NCBI GenBank assembly: GCA_004369085.1
Contig: ML210198.1
Coordinates: forward strand, 62,001 to 126,000
Reading direction: 5' to 3'
DNA: 64,000 nt
Source of the DNA: Coprinopsis marcescibilis
Lineage: Eukaryota; Basidiomycota; Agaricomycetes; Agaricales; Psathyrellaceae
Position numbers and translations under genes: made by a program. Below, piece after piece: positions 11,686 through 24,987 of the stretch (the first letter of the stretch is position 1; every line of letters begins with the position of its first letter). The notes beneath the pieces are model-generated. The model was not told the origin of the DNA and ran no database searches. It worked only from the letters and a program-made list of their open reading frames with translations.

Positions 11686-12900
11686 ATGCAGCTCAGATTC
11701 TTCTTCACCTTCATTGCGCTTTCAGTGGTGGCGGCGTTGTGCCAAAGCTGTTTACCCCTGCCTGCCAACCTCACGCTTCACGCAAACCGCCAGCTTACAG
11801 ACCCATTTACGTTTTATGACGGCAGGAAGGTAGTCACCAAGTCCGACTGGTCATGCAGGCGCAGCGAGATCAGCGAGTTCCTCCAGCGTTTACAATTTGG
11901 GATCATCCCAGAAAAACCGGAGTCTGTGACCGGAACATTATCCGAGAGCAAGGACAAGATGACCGTCGATGTCCGCAATGGCAACATGACCATATCATTC
12001 ACTTCGTCCATCCTGTACCCTTCTAAAGGTACAGGGCCGTACGCTGCCATCATCGCAATTCAAGGATCCTCCATCCCAGCCCCTGACAGTGGTGTTGCAA
12101 TCATCACGTATCCTGGGGATAGCATTGCTACTAGCATTCTACGCGGCCGAGGCGATTTTTTCGATATGTACGGTCGTAACTATCCTATCGGATCACACGC
12201 CGCGGCCACCTGGGGTGTCAGTCGACTGATAGACGCCCTTGAGGCCCTCCCGAGCTCAGAGACCAATATCGACGTTACCAAGCTCGGCGTCACTGGATGT
12301 TCGCGGAACGGGAGAGATGCATTGGTGGTTGGTGCGTTTGAGCCACGTATCGCGTTGACCATCCCTCAAGAGTCAGGAGGGGGAGGCACGGCATGTTGGA
12401 GGACTACAGATGCATTCTATACCGGTCGAGGTGGAGGACCTGGTATTCCTGTGCCTGGAGGCGTAGCACCCACTGCCTCCCAGGTCGACAATTCAGGCGC
12501 TTGGTTCTCTCCCAACTTTAAGCAATACGTGGGGCGAGTCAATGATTTACCCTTCGACCATCACTTTCTGGCTGCGCTCGTAGCCCCTCGGGGACTACTC
12601 GTCATCGAGCACTCTTCAATCGATTGGCTCGTTCCAGAGTCAACGTACGGGTGCATGACTGCGGGAAGGAAGGTTTACAAGGCGTTGGGTATGGAGAGCA
12701 GTATGGGGTTCTCGCAGATCGGAGCTCACGCTCATTGCCAGTTTCCAGAGAGCCAAAGAAGTGACCTGGAAGCGTTTATCTTGAAATTTTTGCACGGGGA
12801 CTCAGCGGCAGATACGAATATATTCAAATCGGATAGGTCCATAAATTTCTTTGTCGAGTGGGAGTGGATCAAATGGTCAGTTCCCAGCTTAAAGAACTGA
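11686..12900 (+). CDS. secreted CE15 glucuronoyl esterase, pocket variant
   Basis: A single-exon, 404-residue CE15 protein with a signal peptide (FFFTFIALSVVAALC) and no carbohydrate-binding module. The catalytic triad is present: Ser206 in GCSRNGRDA, Glu in IPQESGGGG, and His in GAHAHCQF. The Lys that follows the serine motif in canonical members (GCSRNGKGA) is Arg210, and the next Gly is Asp. In known structures this Lys contacts the glucuronate hydroxyls, so specificity may differ. After ACWR it carries an extra glycine/proline-rich loop (GRGGGPGIPVPGG) that is absent from the other three copies. The expected role is cleavage of ester bonds between glucuronoxylan and lignin outside the cell. 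It is the second of a tandem pair, and a decayed fragment of this particular copy lies at 15710. Confidence 0.92.
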   Translation: MQLRFFFTFIALSVVAALCQSCLPLPANLTLHANRQLTDPFTFYDGRKVVTKSDWSCRRSEISEFLQRLQFGIIPEKPESVTGTLSESKDKMTVDVRNGNMTISFTSSILYPSKGTGPYAAIIAIQGSSIPAPDSGVAIITYPGDSIATSILRGRGDFFDMYGRNYPIGSHAAATWGVSRLIDALEALPSSETNIDVTKLGVTGCSRNGRDALVVGAFEPRIALTIPQESGGGGTACWRTTDAFYTGRGGGPGIPVPGGVAPTASQVDNSGAWFSPNFKQYVGRVNDLPFDHHFLAALVAPRGLLVIEHSSIDWLVPESTYGCMTAGRKVYKALGMESSMGFSQIGAHAHCQFPESQRSDLEAFILKFLHGDSAADTNIFKSDRSINFFVEWEWIKWSVPSLKN

Positions 12901-13325
12901 GAGCCAGGAGCGTAAAGGTAGTTTGAACTCACCAAAGTCTCTGGGATATGTTGCTCTACCTCAACTCCACCGTAATCCTTTTCCGAAGTCTTGTCTCACT
13001 CAATTTATTATATTTGTGCGCTTCTTGGATTTTAAACTCATACTTGCCCTTTTGTATTCATTGCCAGAGTCTATGGTTGAGATACATCCGAGTCAGAGCA
13101 GAACGGCTCACTGTATAATATTTATGGCAGGCATATTTTGCCGTCTCCATTGATATCAGCGACATGTACTTACCACCGGTTTACCATATTATTTACATTG
13201 AGAGCTCCAATATATAGCACCAATGCGGGCGCGGTATGTGCATTGTGTGAGAGGACAGATGGAAGGAAAGGTATGCAGGGGTCGGGGGCAGCAGGGCCAG
13301 CAGTGGAAGGGGTAGCTCCACCAAG
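12901..13325. other. intergenic region
   Basis: Short region between convergent genes: the end of the second CE15 gene on + and the end of a minus-strand gene at 13326. It should hold both 3' ends. No gene was recognised. Confidence 0.4.
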
Positions 13326-15571
13326 TCAATGAGAGGGGGCCTCTTCTCGGTTTTCTCCAAGATTCTCCAAGACCTCAACCCGCTGTTCCATCTTCACTAG
13401 TCGGTCCCGCAGATTTCTGTTGTCGGCCGTTAACTGATGCGATACCAGATAATTTGCTGAGATCAAGGTAACGAGCTTGCTAACTTGCTGGCTCAAACCA
13501 TCCATAGCACGCCCATCCAAGCAAGACAACTCATCAAGTTTGATCTGCTGCTGCCGCTCCAACCTGCTCATTCTCTCTACAAGATCATTGCGAAAAGTGT
13601 CCCAATCTCCCCTAATCTGTAGCAAGCCAGCAAAGTTGTTCTTCAGCCTTTCCAGTTCCTGATCCTGTTCAGCTGCAGCTGTCTCGGGACGCAAGTCAGG
13701 AAAGTCTCCTTCCAGCCTTGGTATAGCAGCTGCATCGGCAGCCTGGACCTGGTGCGCGGTTCCAGTATGGCTGAGATCCGTTTCCCGATCATTCGATGGC
13801 GTTGGATATTCCGCCTGGTCAGGTTAGCATAATAATAATAACCAGCCTTGATTTGGTGAGACATACCACATCTTGCCCTCTTCCAGTTGTTGCCCCTTTG
13901 CCACTTGTCGGTGCTAAGGGCAATGCCAGCGCTTCAGCAACCTCCGTAACTTCTTCCTTGCTTTCATAGATCTCTCTCTCGGTCTCTTGTTAATCGGCTT
14001 AGGTGTGGCCAACCCATCCACTTCGACCACGTCACTGTTGCCGGCGTTCATCTGCGAACTTGGTCCTGGGCCTCGGTAGTGGCCTAGGCACCGGCCTTGC
14101 GGGCGCCTCCGCATTGCACTTTCCCCTGTCCTCCGACTCCTCACCCTCCGATTCCTCCGCTCGAGCACCCGTCCCCAGCCTGCCGACCACGGCATTGGCC
14201 ATTTCCTCTCCGCCCCCCCTGCGGCCACGGCTTTCATCGTCCATCTCCCGTTTGCTCCTCTGCCTTTTCCTGTCTTTCCTGTCCTGAATCAGTTGCCTGA
14301 GATTAATCATCTTCATCTTCTTCGGAGGGTCTACGCTAGCATCCTCATAAAAGCTTTCTTCAACCCTCATGGCGCGATCAACGCTCAGGGGCCCAACGTC
14401 CCGACCTTCAATCATGTCTCCATTCACCTCTTCCTTCTTGTTTTTTGCATCCATCAGCGACAGCGCCCGTTTCTCCCGAACCCCACCCGGCTTGTGTTTT
14501 GTTCGACTGCATTTTTACTTTTGCATCCTGGCAGCCAAGACATGCCCCGCTGGTTGCAAGGACGGTGCAATGCCTCAGATTCTTTCTGGTACATCGACTG
14601 CACCGGTCCCCTACAACATATTGCGTGACTTTACATCGCCGAACATTCCCTCTTTTAACCTTCCTTTTTCTCTGCTCGTCCTCTTCTGCGTCCCGCCCGT
14701 CCTCCCTAAATCTCTTACGCCCTCTTGGCTTCGAGTCCCCCGCTTGGTCGCTTTCACTCTCTCTCGCCCCATGACTGCTCCTGCGCCTTACATCCACAAC
14801 CATCATGTCCTTGTCGCTCCCTTCCAGCTGGTCCTCGCCCTCGTCCTTGTCCTTGGCAGTCAATGAATCCACTTGTTCGTATTCCGGAGTCTCGAACCGG
14901 AAATGCTGCTTCCCTTTGGCCTGAGATGAAAGCGGCCGTGCAAGCGATGAACTCCGTTCTTGTTTCGCTTTCCCCGGCGGCGGGCGACCGACGTAGGCGG
15001 TAGGAGTGCCGCTACCGGAGACCTTTCTTCCACCCTCCCCAGCTCCACTGGTCGCTCTCTCCTGCACCATGTCCGCATGCTCTTGCTGCTGCAGCAAACG
15101 ATATCGCATTTTCGTTGATGTAGCTTGAGCGGCCTTCAGCTCCTCTTCGGCCAACCTACGGCTGGACTTCTTCGCAGCCGCAGCAGCCTTCTGCTTTTCC
15201 ATTGATTTCTTTACGTTGTGAATCTCGCACAGGAAGTCGCTATCCAGCTCAGCTCCCACATAGAGATATGCGTCCTCGTTACTGACGGCGTGGTCGATCC
15301 AAGCATTGACATAGGGGCCCAAATCGCTCTCGGTGAGCCCCAGCTCCCTGTATTTCATAACAAGATCGTCCTAAACCATGGGAAAGATATGTTGGCCACC
15401 ATCGAACTGGACACTTGGAAACCTTACCGAAACATCCAACAGTTCATCAAGTGCGCTCGTGAGCGGCAGGCTTGTTTGCCTCTTGGCTGCAAACTCGAGC
15501 AGTTTACGTTCGGTGACCTTCACATCCTGGAGTGCTTGAATCTTGGTGTACGCCTCAGGCGGCTCTGACAT
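13326..15571 (-). CDS. uncharacterised basic protein with CxxC cysteine cluster and C-terminal coiled coil
   Basis: A minus-strand multi-exon gene of unknown function. It begins MSEPPEAYTKIQALQDVKVT. An apparent in-frame TAG at 15371-15373 is removed by a good intron (GTAAGG...TTTAG) that joins LLDVS to DDLVMKYREL in frame. The middle part is highly charged (KKSSRRLAEEELKAAQ, DEGEDQLEGSDKD, KRKVKRGNVRR) and looks nuclear. Near 14560-14640 is a cysteine group, DRCSRCTRKNLRHC followed by GACLGCQDAK, resembling but not matching a fungal Zn2Cys6 cluster. The last exon (13694-13326) is a leucine-rich coiled coil (ELERLKNNFAGLL, LRDRLVKMEQRVEVLENL). Introns near 14500 and 13830 are plausible; the junction around 14080-13950 is unresolved and might hide a frameshift. 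It sits between the second CE15 gene and a fragment of it. Confidence 0.5.
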
Positions 15572-15709
15572 CTTTAATCGATAGCGCAGGTTTTAGCAGA
15601 GAAAAGTGCGCTACCGTTGACGGCAGAATCTGTTTAACTTCAAGTCAATCCCAGCATCACGTGGCCCACAACCTCTATCTGATTAGTACAGTTTGACGTT
15701 CGTCTTACT

Positions 15710-15868
15710 GAGTCGACGTACGGGTGGCATGGCTGCGGGAAGTTTCCTAAAGCGTAGGGCATGGAGAGCGGTATGGGATTCTCGCAGATCGGAGTTCATG
15801 CTCATTGCCAGTTTCCAAAAGAGCCAAAGAGGCGACCAATGGAAGCCTTTCTCCTCATTTTTTTTTAG
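15710..15868 (+). pseudogene. decayed 3' fragment of a CE15 glucuronoyl esterase gene
   Basis: This stretch aligns base for base, with small indels, to about 12636-12790 of the second CE15 gene. Shared tracts include a run reading GGATTCTCGCAGATCGGAG (GGGTTC... in the intact gene), followed by CATGCTCATTGCCAGTTTCC, which encodes the HAHCQF catalytic-His motif. It is broken: a one-base insertion after ACGTACGGGTG, a small deletion near the lysine-rich part, and TTG changed to TAG. The fragment ends in a T-run (ATTTTTTTTTAG). No signal peptide, nucleophile region or other part of the gene is nearby. It is a relic of a local duplication. Confidence 0.85.
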
Positions 15869-15945
15869 AAATTGTTGTTTCAAAGAATATGCCTACCCCT
15901 CCCTTCGTCACAGATGTATTATTCAAACCAACAAGTTTATCATAT

Positions 15946-17614
15946 TCATCCTTTAAGACTCAAGTTCCCTGCACCACCCCTTGCTTTAAGCCATTCTAGC
16001 GCCCGAATCTTCACGGCCGCACTTCCGTCAATCTCCTTTGTCAACTCCGGGCCCCATACTAACAGTTTGCTATCTAGCTCTGGACACACTTTCACCACTT
16101 CACCCCTCAGCTCCTGGATGTAGCCCTCCTCACCCATCGCCAAGACACTGAATGACAAGAATGATGATGGGTTTTGCGTCTCCTGCCGTAGTGTCTCTAC
16201 AAGCTCCAGCCTCGCCCGCTCGTACTCAAGGCGTTTGGCCGTAGACGATGGAAGAGATATACGATGAGCAAAGACGAGGCTGATGTAGAGACTGACAACG
16301 TCCGCAGTGATGAAGGGCGTCAGCGAGAAGTAAGCCCCAGTAAATGCCAGGGAGGGATTTGGCGCGTAGAACATGAGCCTATGCAGATGTGGAATCCGGC
16401 GTGGGTGCACACTATCCTTAACGATGGGTACGTGCTTCGTTAAAATATCCTGAGATTGTCGATCGGAGGTTGAGTAGACTTCCTCTTTGAGGCCGAGGTA
16501 CCCATCATAGCCAGGGGTTGAATGAAGCTGAGGCCTCTCGAGAACCTTGATGAAATCTGGGAAAGGGTGGTACCCAGTCCCACAAATCACCTCGTCCAAA
16601 TCTGTAAGAACAGTGCCGTCTTCCAGATATGCATCGAAGGTGCCTCCATCGCCATGCTTCATTGCAAACTTGACCACGGGTTTGACCATCTGAATTCGAT
16701 CGTCTGGGAGATAAGGACATCCAGGAAACGCCCTGCGCCTAATGCTCTGATAGACAGGCACTTCAGCCACACTCGCAAGCTGGGCTGCGATATCGTTCGC
16801 AGAATTGGCGTTCCCGACCACCACGCATCGCTGAAACGTACTAGGTCAATCAATGAGCAACCAATAGCGGTGGAAGTACCAACCTTGCCTTTGCGTCCTT
16901 TCGGACCCCTCCACCACTTGGCATGCGACGCTAATCCCTTGTTACGTAGAGCACCCAGCCCCTCGATATCCGGCCAGACCGGGTGGTCATACCAATTAAC
17001 ACAAATAACAACCGCATCCCAAACCTCTGTTGTCTCCCTTCCTCTGCCCTCGTCGCTCCAGTCCTTCAAGAAAACAGTCCATCCTTCTCCCCATGCACGT
17101 TCCTCCACCCGTACGACCTCAGTATTCACTCTTATCCGGCCCGATGCAACATAGGGTGCGGCAAGCCCTTTGAGGTACGCATGCGTCTCTGTCAGAGTAG
17201 GATAAGGCTGGCCTTCATCTGTATTGGGTGGAAGAGGGAAGGGTGCACCACTAAAAGAGACGTGGCGAGGCAGAACGTTGCCGATGAGACCTTTGTAGGC
17301 TGGTGAGGGCCAGTATGGTTTCTTGGGGGTTTCGCCCTCGAATTTACTCGGGTCCTCGTAGTACCTGCATATCGATGAGTAAGACCACGATTGAAGAAAT
17401 AGAGGAATATCACTCACCAAACACCGCCAATGTCGTCTCTTCGCTCTACGAGCTGTATGGTTTCGAAACGACCTTGCTCCACGAGGTTCCGCAAAGCGAC
17501 CAGTCCGGAAGGTCCACCGCCGATAACAAGAACGCGCTTTGGTATCGGGGTTATAGATGGGTCTTCCTGGTGTATGTTCGAGTATATGTTGTCCTTTGTA
17601 GTGGTCGACCCCAT
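15946..17614 (-). CDS. flavin-containing monooxygenase (FMO-like), copy 1
   Basis: Predicted FAD- and NADPH-dependent monooxygenase of the FMO/BVMO-like group, about 500 residues in three exons. The chosen ATG (17614-17612) gives MGSTTTKD. Exon 1 carries the FAD dinucleotide fold VLVIGGGPSGLVALRNL and ends DDIGGVW. Exon 2 runs from YYEDPSKFE through GLIGNVLPRHVSFSG to RGPKGRKGK. Exon 3 opens with the NADPH-binding fold CVVVGNANSANDIAAQL and contains the CGTGYHPFPDF motif. The usual FxGxxxHxxxY signature is present only in altered form (SHAKWWRGP). There is no signal peptide, so the enzyme is probably cytosolic. A close paralogue lies at 56963-58687. Substrate unknown; it could decorate the product of the polyketide synthase 7 kb away, but that is only positional. 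Confidence 0.88.
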
Positions 17615-18221
17615 GTTCACAAAGCGTGGTGTTGCCTTTCTCTTGAGGTGATCCTACAACGCAAGGTTCAGGGGCCTAATCTCTAGTGGAGCGGTCAGAA
17701 TGGCGATTATATACATACACTTGCACACTAATCGGCTTACTCTTCCCTGAAATTAGCGTGCATCGTTTATTACCTGCCCACATGATAAGATGTATTAGAT
17801 AGTGCGCAGGTATCGGAGCGAAGATGATTATCTTCAGCTAAGTGTTAATATTTCGTTGGGATTATAACTTCATGAACTATAACGTCTGGGCATCAGTCAG
17901 CAATCCAGCTGTCGAGATATATATATTTCCACACCTGTGACCTTTCGCGCTGTATATCTTGCCAACATGACTTGAAGCGCAAAGGACACTTTAGTGACCA
18001 TCCCAGTGGCGACCCCGATTGATGTTGTGATGCGCACGGACCAGGCTGAACATGTTCCCGCCGGAGCGACATCGATATCAACGGTTTCTGTTAAAACATA
18101 CAAAATTAACACGTACAAGTACAAGTGGCATGCACCTGGAAGGTCGTAAAGGTCATACCGAGATCAGAGCACCGAAACCTAAATACATAAATAAAGAGGT
18201 AATGAGAAGATCAATCCGATC
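17615..18221. other. intergenic region
   Basis: About 600 nt between two minus-strand genes, expected to hold the flavin monooxygenase promoter and the kinase 3' end. AT-rich, with no recognisable gene. Confidence 0.4.
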
Positions 18222-20391
<2,170 letters not shown>

Positions 20392-20857
20392 CTTGGGCTA
20401 ACAATGAGGCTATGTCGTTCGTGTAGGTTGCGATGTGTCGGACGCGAGTATTGAGGTTGCAGTCGTCGGCCCAAATCTCGTTCAGCTACCTGTGATAGGA
20501 TGCAATGTATAGAAAGACAAGCCGCCGTCGTCGTGAGCCGCAAAAGTCAGGAGTTACTGCTGGGTAAAAGGCTCGTTCGTCGCTGTTGTCATGGTGTGAA
20601 CAAACTGGTGTGAAATGTTGAAACCGGCATCATCGTCCGGATTTGGCGGTGGAAAGGCTCCAAGAGGCTCCAAGACCTTTCTTGTCCTCGAGGCTATCTC
20701 AGACATTCCAATTCGGAAATCGCAATCATGGGTGGGTTTAAAGAGTGTTGGCTCCTAATTGGTAACACCAACTATTTATAAAAGAATCCACTGCCGAACA
20801 AGAAATTCAACCGAAATACAAATTTAAACGGATGACTCTTGATCATGGATCGATACA
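20392..20857. other. kinase upstream region
   Basis: About 470 nt upstream of the kinase start, expected to contain its promoter. No gene was recognised. Confidence 0.35.
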
Positions 20858-20859
20858 TA

Positions 20860-20888
20860 AGGTAGATGTCGCCGAAATCCAGCACCCC
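20860..20888 (+). repeat. left terminal inverted repeat
   Basis: 29 bp beginning AGGTAGATGTCGCCGAAATC and ending CAGCACCCC. It is the exact reverse complement of 21384-21412. An outer TA precedes it. Confidence 0.8.
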
Positions 20889-21383
20889 TTATGTAATCAA
20901 GGGCTTGGCGCCAAGAGCGCCAAATTCTCAGGTTTCAAAAATCGACTTTCCAAATTTCACTCGCGGCAATGGCACAGGAGCTCTGGGCTCACAGAAGAAG
21001 CTCTGATAAACAAGTTAGAGAGAGTTAAACATCCTTGTTTTAATGGTAATTGACTCAACCAGGGCGGTCTGCCTCGGTTAGTGGCCTGTGCGCTTCGGCA
21101 AGGTTCGGCACGATCACGTGTCTAGTCACGTGATGCGCAAAATCTCGACGTCCGAATTTTCAAAAACCACAGCAAACGAGTGGAAAACGCGGTTAGAGCA
21201 CTTTTTGCAAGGAAAAATATTTTCGGTAACTACTCCATGAAAATATATCTTTTTGAAAAAATCTCTTCTGGGAGTTGTGCATTCCATTCTTCTCAATACA
21301 TCCTAGAAGCTATTTCCGTGAAAAGTGTCCACTGGGAGGAGTACATGTCGCCGTCGTCGTTGACCCCAGGTGGCTTATGTAAG

Positions 21384-21412
21384 GGGGTGCTGGATTTCGG
21401 CGACATCTACCT
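21384..21412 (-). repeat. right terminal inverted repeat
   Basis: 29 bp beginning GGGGTGCTGGATTTCGGCGA and ending CATCTACCT. It is the exact reverse complement of 20860-20888 and is followed by TA. Confidence 0.8.
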
Positions 21413-21414
21413 TA

Positions 21415-22504
21415 ACTGCGTCCGACTTGAGGGACTCGAGTCTCGGACCTTTTTGGCAAAAACTCGAGCTCAAGCGGCATCGAGGCCAAAGGTAAATACA
21501 TCATGATACAGTCCACATGGCTTGAAATGAGAGGCATAAAGCTGAAACCTTAGAAAGCCAGGGTATATACTCTACAACCATGACGATACCAACTTTTGAG
21601 TTGAATGGATCAATATTTCAAGTTAGAAGAGAGCAGCAGTGAAAACGCCTCATTTTACGAGAGACTGAACTGTCAGAGAGTATATAACCATATGCATATT
21701 TGGCAGAAAGCAGAAATTATTATCGGCATTTAGTATGAATGAGAATGAAGACCCAGACATCGAGATATAACAGAATGTTTCATACTTTCTGTTTATACCC
21801 ACTCACGTGGTAGTAGAATCAAACCGTTCTATGTTGCGGAGTAACTCTTCGCTATTCGACACTACGTCTGCAGGAGTTGTTGGTACTCAGTAATTCGCAC
21901 TCTGAATTCAGTTCTAGTTTCCTTGCCGGAGTCGAGAATATGATTGGCAGTCCTAGTCAGTACTCGCCCCAATGCATTGACCCAAGAGGATTACAGTTCC
22001 CCGTTCGTATATTGGTTCGCGGTTATCATCCTGATTGCCAGTGGATAACATATATCTTGTAAGTAGTTCGACGAAATAAACTGTTTTAGGTTAAAAATAC
22101 CCAAAGCCTTCGTGATACAATGGATAAAGAAAAATAGAAAGTTGTGCTGACTTAATAATACCTGACTGCGGCACGAGAGAACACAAGGCTGCAATGATGG
22201 CCAGCCAAGCCTGACAATGATGTCGTCCTCGACGCTGGGCGCTTAGAAGTCAATTCCGTTCCTAAAACGATCCTCCCTGCGCGCAGAAATTAGCATTAGT
22301 GCTACGTTTACTAGGTATACAACAAACATAGTTGGGGGCACGTAACGACAGGAGTGTAAAAAGTTAGTCCGAAAAACGAATGTCTGGGTACAACAAAACT
22401 TCACAAAGCGTCCGAATTCGATCGAATATCAATGTCCAAGAACGAAATAACGTAGAGAATGTCAAAGGGTTCCAAATCCACAGGAAAACGAAATGTCTCT
22501 CAGC
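21415..22504. other. intergenic region
   Basis: About 1.1 kb, AT-rich, between the inverted-repeat element and the 3' end of the GMC oxidoreductase gene. No coding region or RNA gene was recognised. Confidence 0.4.
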
Positions 22505-24987
22505 TCAAGGATACGTAGCCTTGATAAGATCTGCAGCTTTTTCTGCGATACCATATAGCGTCGCAGACAGATGTGCGCTGACTTGCAAGGGAAGAGCAGA
22601 CGCATCCACAACGCGAACATTGACAGTGTCGTATACCCTCAGCTGGGCGTCGACCACACCTATTCCGAGCTAATAAACTTCTTTGTTATCGTGAACCAAG
22701 GGCAAACACATACCTCCAAGACTCCGCCGCATCATCGCGGCAGTGCCCACAGGATGAGAAACGGCGTTGAAGTTGTTTTGGATCCACGTCCTCCAGTCCT
22801 GATCGTTGCCCCTGTTGGCATTATCAGGGACTGCGCCGGCAGGAGAGGACTCTCCAGTCGAAAGTCCACTGCATCCAACGTGAGTGAATGTCGGTCGTCG
22901 AGGTCATGGAACTCTCTCACCTCATGGGCCAAGTGGTAAGAACACGACGAGACAGGCGCGATGCGGCAATTTGTACGTCCATGTCGAAATCAACACCGAA
23001 GTAGTTTACTCGTACTTGAGGCTTGACGAATGGGTTGGAGCTCTAACAGACGATGATCCAGGTGTTAGGTATTGCGGTGCAGAGCCAGGGTTGGGCGTAC
23101 CGTGATCCGGACAAATCCTCGACTGAATGGCAAGAGGTTCCACGCCAAGATGCCCAAGGTGCTAAACGCGAGTGCCGATCAGGAAAAGTTCTGAATAAGT
23201 TTGAATTCCACACATACTCTGGGAACCCTTGGCTGTAAAACAGTTCCGCAACAGGGGCTAATCAAGCATGTTAGTGAGCACCTAGAGACAGAGAAGCACG
23301 AGAGCGCACCATTATTATTTATAATCAAATCGGCTTGAATATTGAAAATCTGTTGCAAAGCAGCAGCAGATAGACCCGATCCCGCTTGCGACGCTGCCCA
23401 CGACCCTATTGACGATCTAATCTTATTGACAGCAGCACTCGCCGCAGAACCAAACACCTGATACAGGTTGGGATACCCAATGACGTTCGACGGTCCACGG
23501 CCACCAGGATTAAACCCATTGCCACGAGCTCCCAACTGACTCATCGTCTGTTGAAGCGTAATAGTCAATTTAGATATTCAAGTCATCAATCACCACGAAG
23601 CAATTAGGTACAGACCTGTTCCTGAAGATTCTTGCCCACAGTCTTGAGGTCGATCCGGGTTTGGATACCGAGCGGTCCCAGAACGGCCGAGTCCCCAATG
23701 CCTGACAGTTGAAGAAGCGCTGGCGTCTTTGAGAGAAACTTATCAGGAACCTCACACTCGACGAATGTGGAAAAACGTACCTGCAGCGCTCCCGCCCCCA
23801 AAATTACCTCTCGCCTAGCAAAGGCTGTATATCGAACAGCACCACCATCGGCCGGACCAAACTCAATTCCGGAGGCCCTGAGGGGAAGAGTGTTGTTCGC
23901 CCAGTTAATCTTGGTAACCTACAAAAAGCTCAACCTTCGTCGAAGAGGGAGTCAATCAGAGCAAGCACTGACAAAATGCCTCGTTAAGGTTATCCAATTC
24001 GTCCGCTGATTCTCGACTGGTGACAGGTAGGCCGTAACAGACGATGATCTGCGGTCACCCTCACGCCAATTAATCATCTGAATTCGAGAAAACAAGCCAA
24101 GAGTGAACGCAGGTTGTCAGGATGACGATCATGCTCAGGTGAATAATCAGATATTCTTACGAGAGGGGTGATGGAGACGCAATTAGGTGTTCCCCCATTG
24201 AGATCGCTCCAGTGGTTGATTCCGGTCAGGCCAACTATAGTATCGATGAAAGCACGCTGTTGAGGGCCACCATACATCTGGTTTGGATTCGTAACTTGTA
24301 CTGGACCATTGTATCCATGGTACCAGTCAACAAATCCGGCACCCTTGGCCTGCTGATCACTGTTGGGAGGGGAGAATGATTCAGACTATGGGATAGTGTC
24401 AGGGACCCATTTGAAGTAAAGTAATGTCACTGAGAGTCTCGACCAACCTTCCTCATGTAGTCCCAGACACCTTGCCAGTTCCATCCCACACTGGCTTCCC
24501 ATGGTTCGAGAAGAGTCGACCATGAATCGTATTGGGCAGCGAGCCCACGAGTAAAAGCAGCACCGTTGATCGAAGCTAAAGCGTCCCTGAGGTTCAGCTT
24601 CTGCTTTCGTCTGATAAAGTATTGAAGGTACGTACTCCCACCACCGAGCGTTTTACCACCGGTGATGCCACGCCCTTGGTCAGTTGGCCAGTCCCACATC
24701 AATTCAGAGCCAAACGCCTCTCCGTATCTGTAGATGTCGTAAACACGGGGGTCGTTCCTGTCATCCCCGCCAGCTTCGACGACAAGGACAGTCACGGATG
24801 GATTTTCAGCCAGCCTGGCTGCAACAGTAATACCGGCCAAACCACCACCCACGACGATGTAGTCGTAAGTCTGACCATTAACAGAATTCGGCGATGTAGT
24901 AACACCGCGCTTGTGTAGAGAGGGAGAGCTAAACACAAGCGAAACAATCGAGAGGCCGAAGAGAGCGACGGTGCCTAGGGAAGGCAT
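22505..24987 (-). CDS. secreted GMC oxidoreductase (aryl-alcohol oxidase / dehydrogenase type)
   Basis: A multi-exon FAD-dependent glucose-methanol-choline oxidoreductase of about 600 residues. The start [20 protein letters not shown] gives a signal peptide. The FAD fold reads [19 protein letters not shown] with VLVVEAG after it; [15 protein letters not shown] matches GMC signature 1, and EVILGAGAL with [11 protein letters not shown] matches signature 2. The C-terminal part, rebuilt across four short introns, reads [40 protein letters not shown] (first catalytic His), then [23 protein letters not shown] (second His position), ending IKATYP. Such enzymes oxidise aryl alcohols or sugars outside the cell and supply H2O2 or reduce quinones during lignocellulose decay. 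Substrate cannot be told from sequence alone. Apparent stops in single frames around 22900-23200 are all inside introns. Confidence 0.9.

Larger units (their letters stand above)
20858..21414. mobile_element. short inverted-repeat element (MITE-like), about 557 nt, flanked by TA
   Basis: Two perfect 29-bp inverted repeats lie at 20860-20888 and 21384-21412, each directly flanked on the outside by TA (20858-20859 and 21413-21414). A TA duplication with short terminal inverted repeats is what Tc1/mariner-type transposons produce. The interior (about 495 nt) has no transposase-like motif, so this looks like a non-autonomous miniature element. It lies between the kinase gene and the GMC oxidoreductase gene, away from coding sequence. 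I noticed no second copy in this window. The transposon assignment is inference from the repeat structure. Confidence 0.6.

Noticed and set aside
15371..15373. In-frame TAG that seemed to make the 13326-15571 gene a pseudogene
   Set aside because: The stop lies inside a good intron (GTAAGG...TTTAG) whose removal joins the flanking exons in frame.
318..17614. A polyketide gene cluster spanning the synthase to the first flavin monooxygenase
   Set aside because: The genes between are CE15 esterase-type proteins and an unrelated nuclear-looking protein, so co-functioning is not supported by the sequence.
22880..23230. Stops and frame changes at the C-terminal end of the GMC oxidoreductase, suggesting a pseudogene
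   Set aside because: Removing short GT-AG introns restores the whole conserved C-terminus including [10 protein letters not shown] and QVSAHLSAT.
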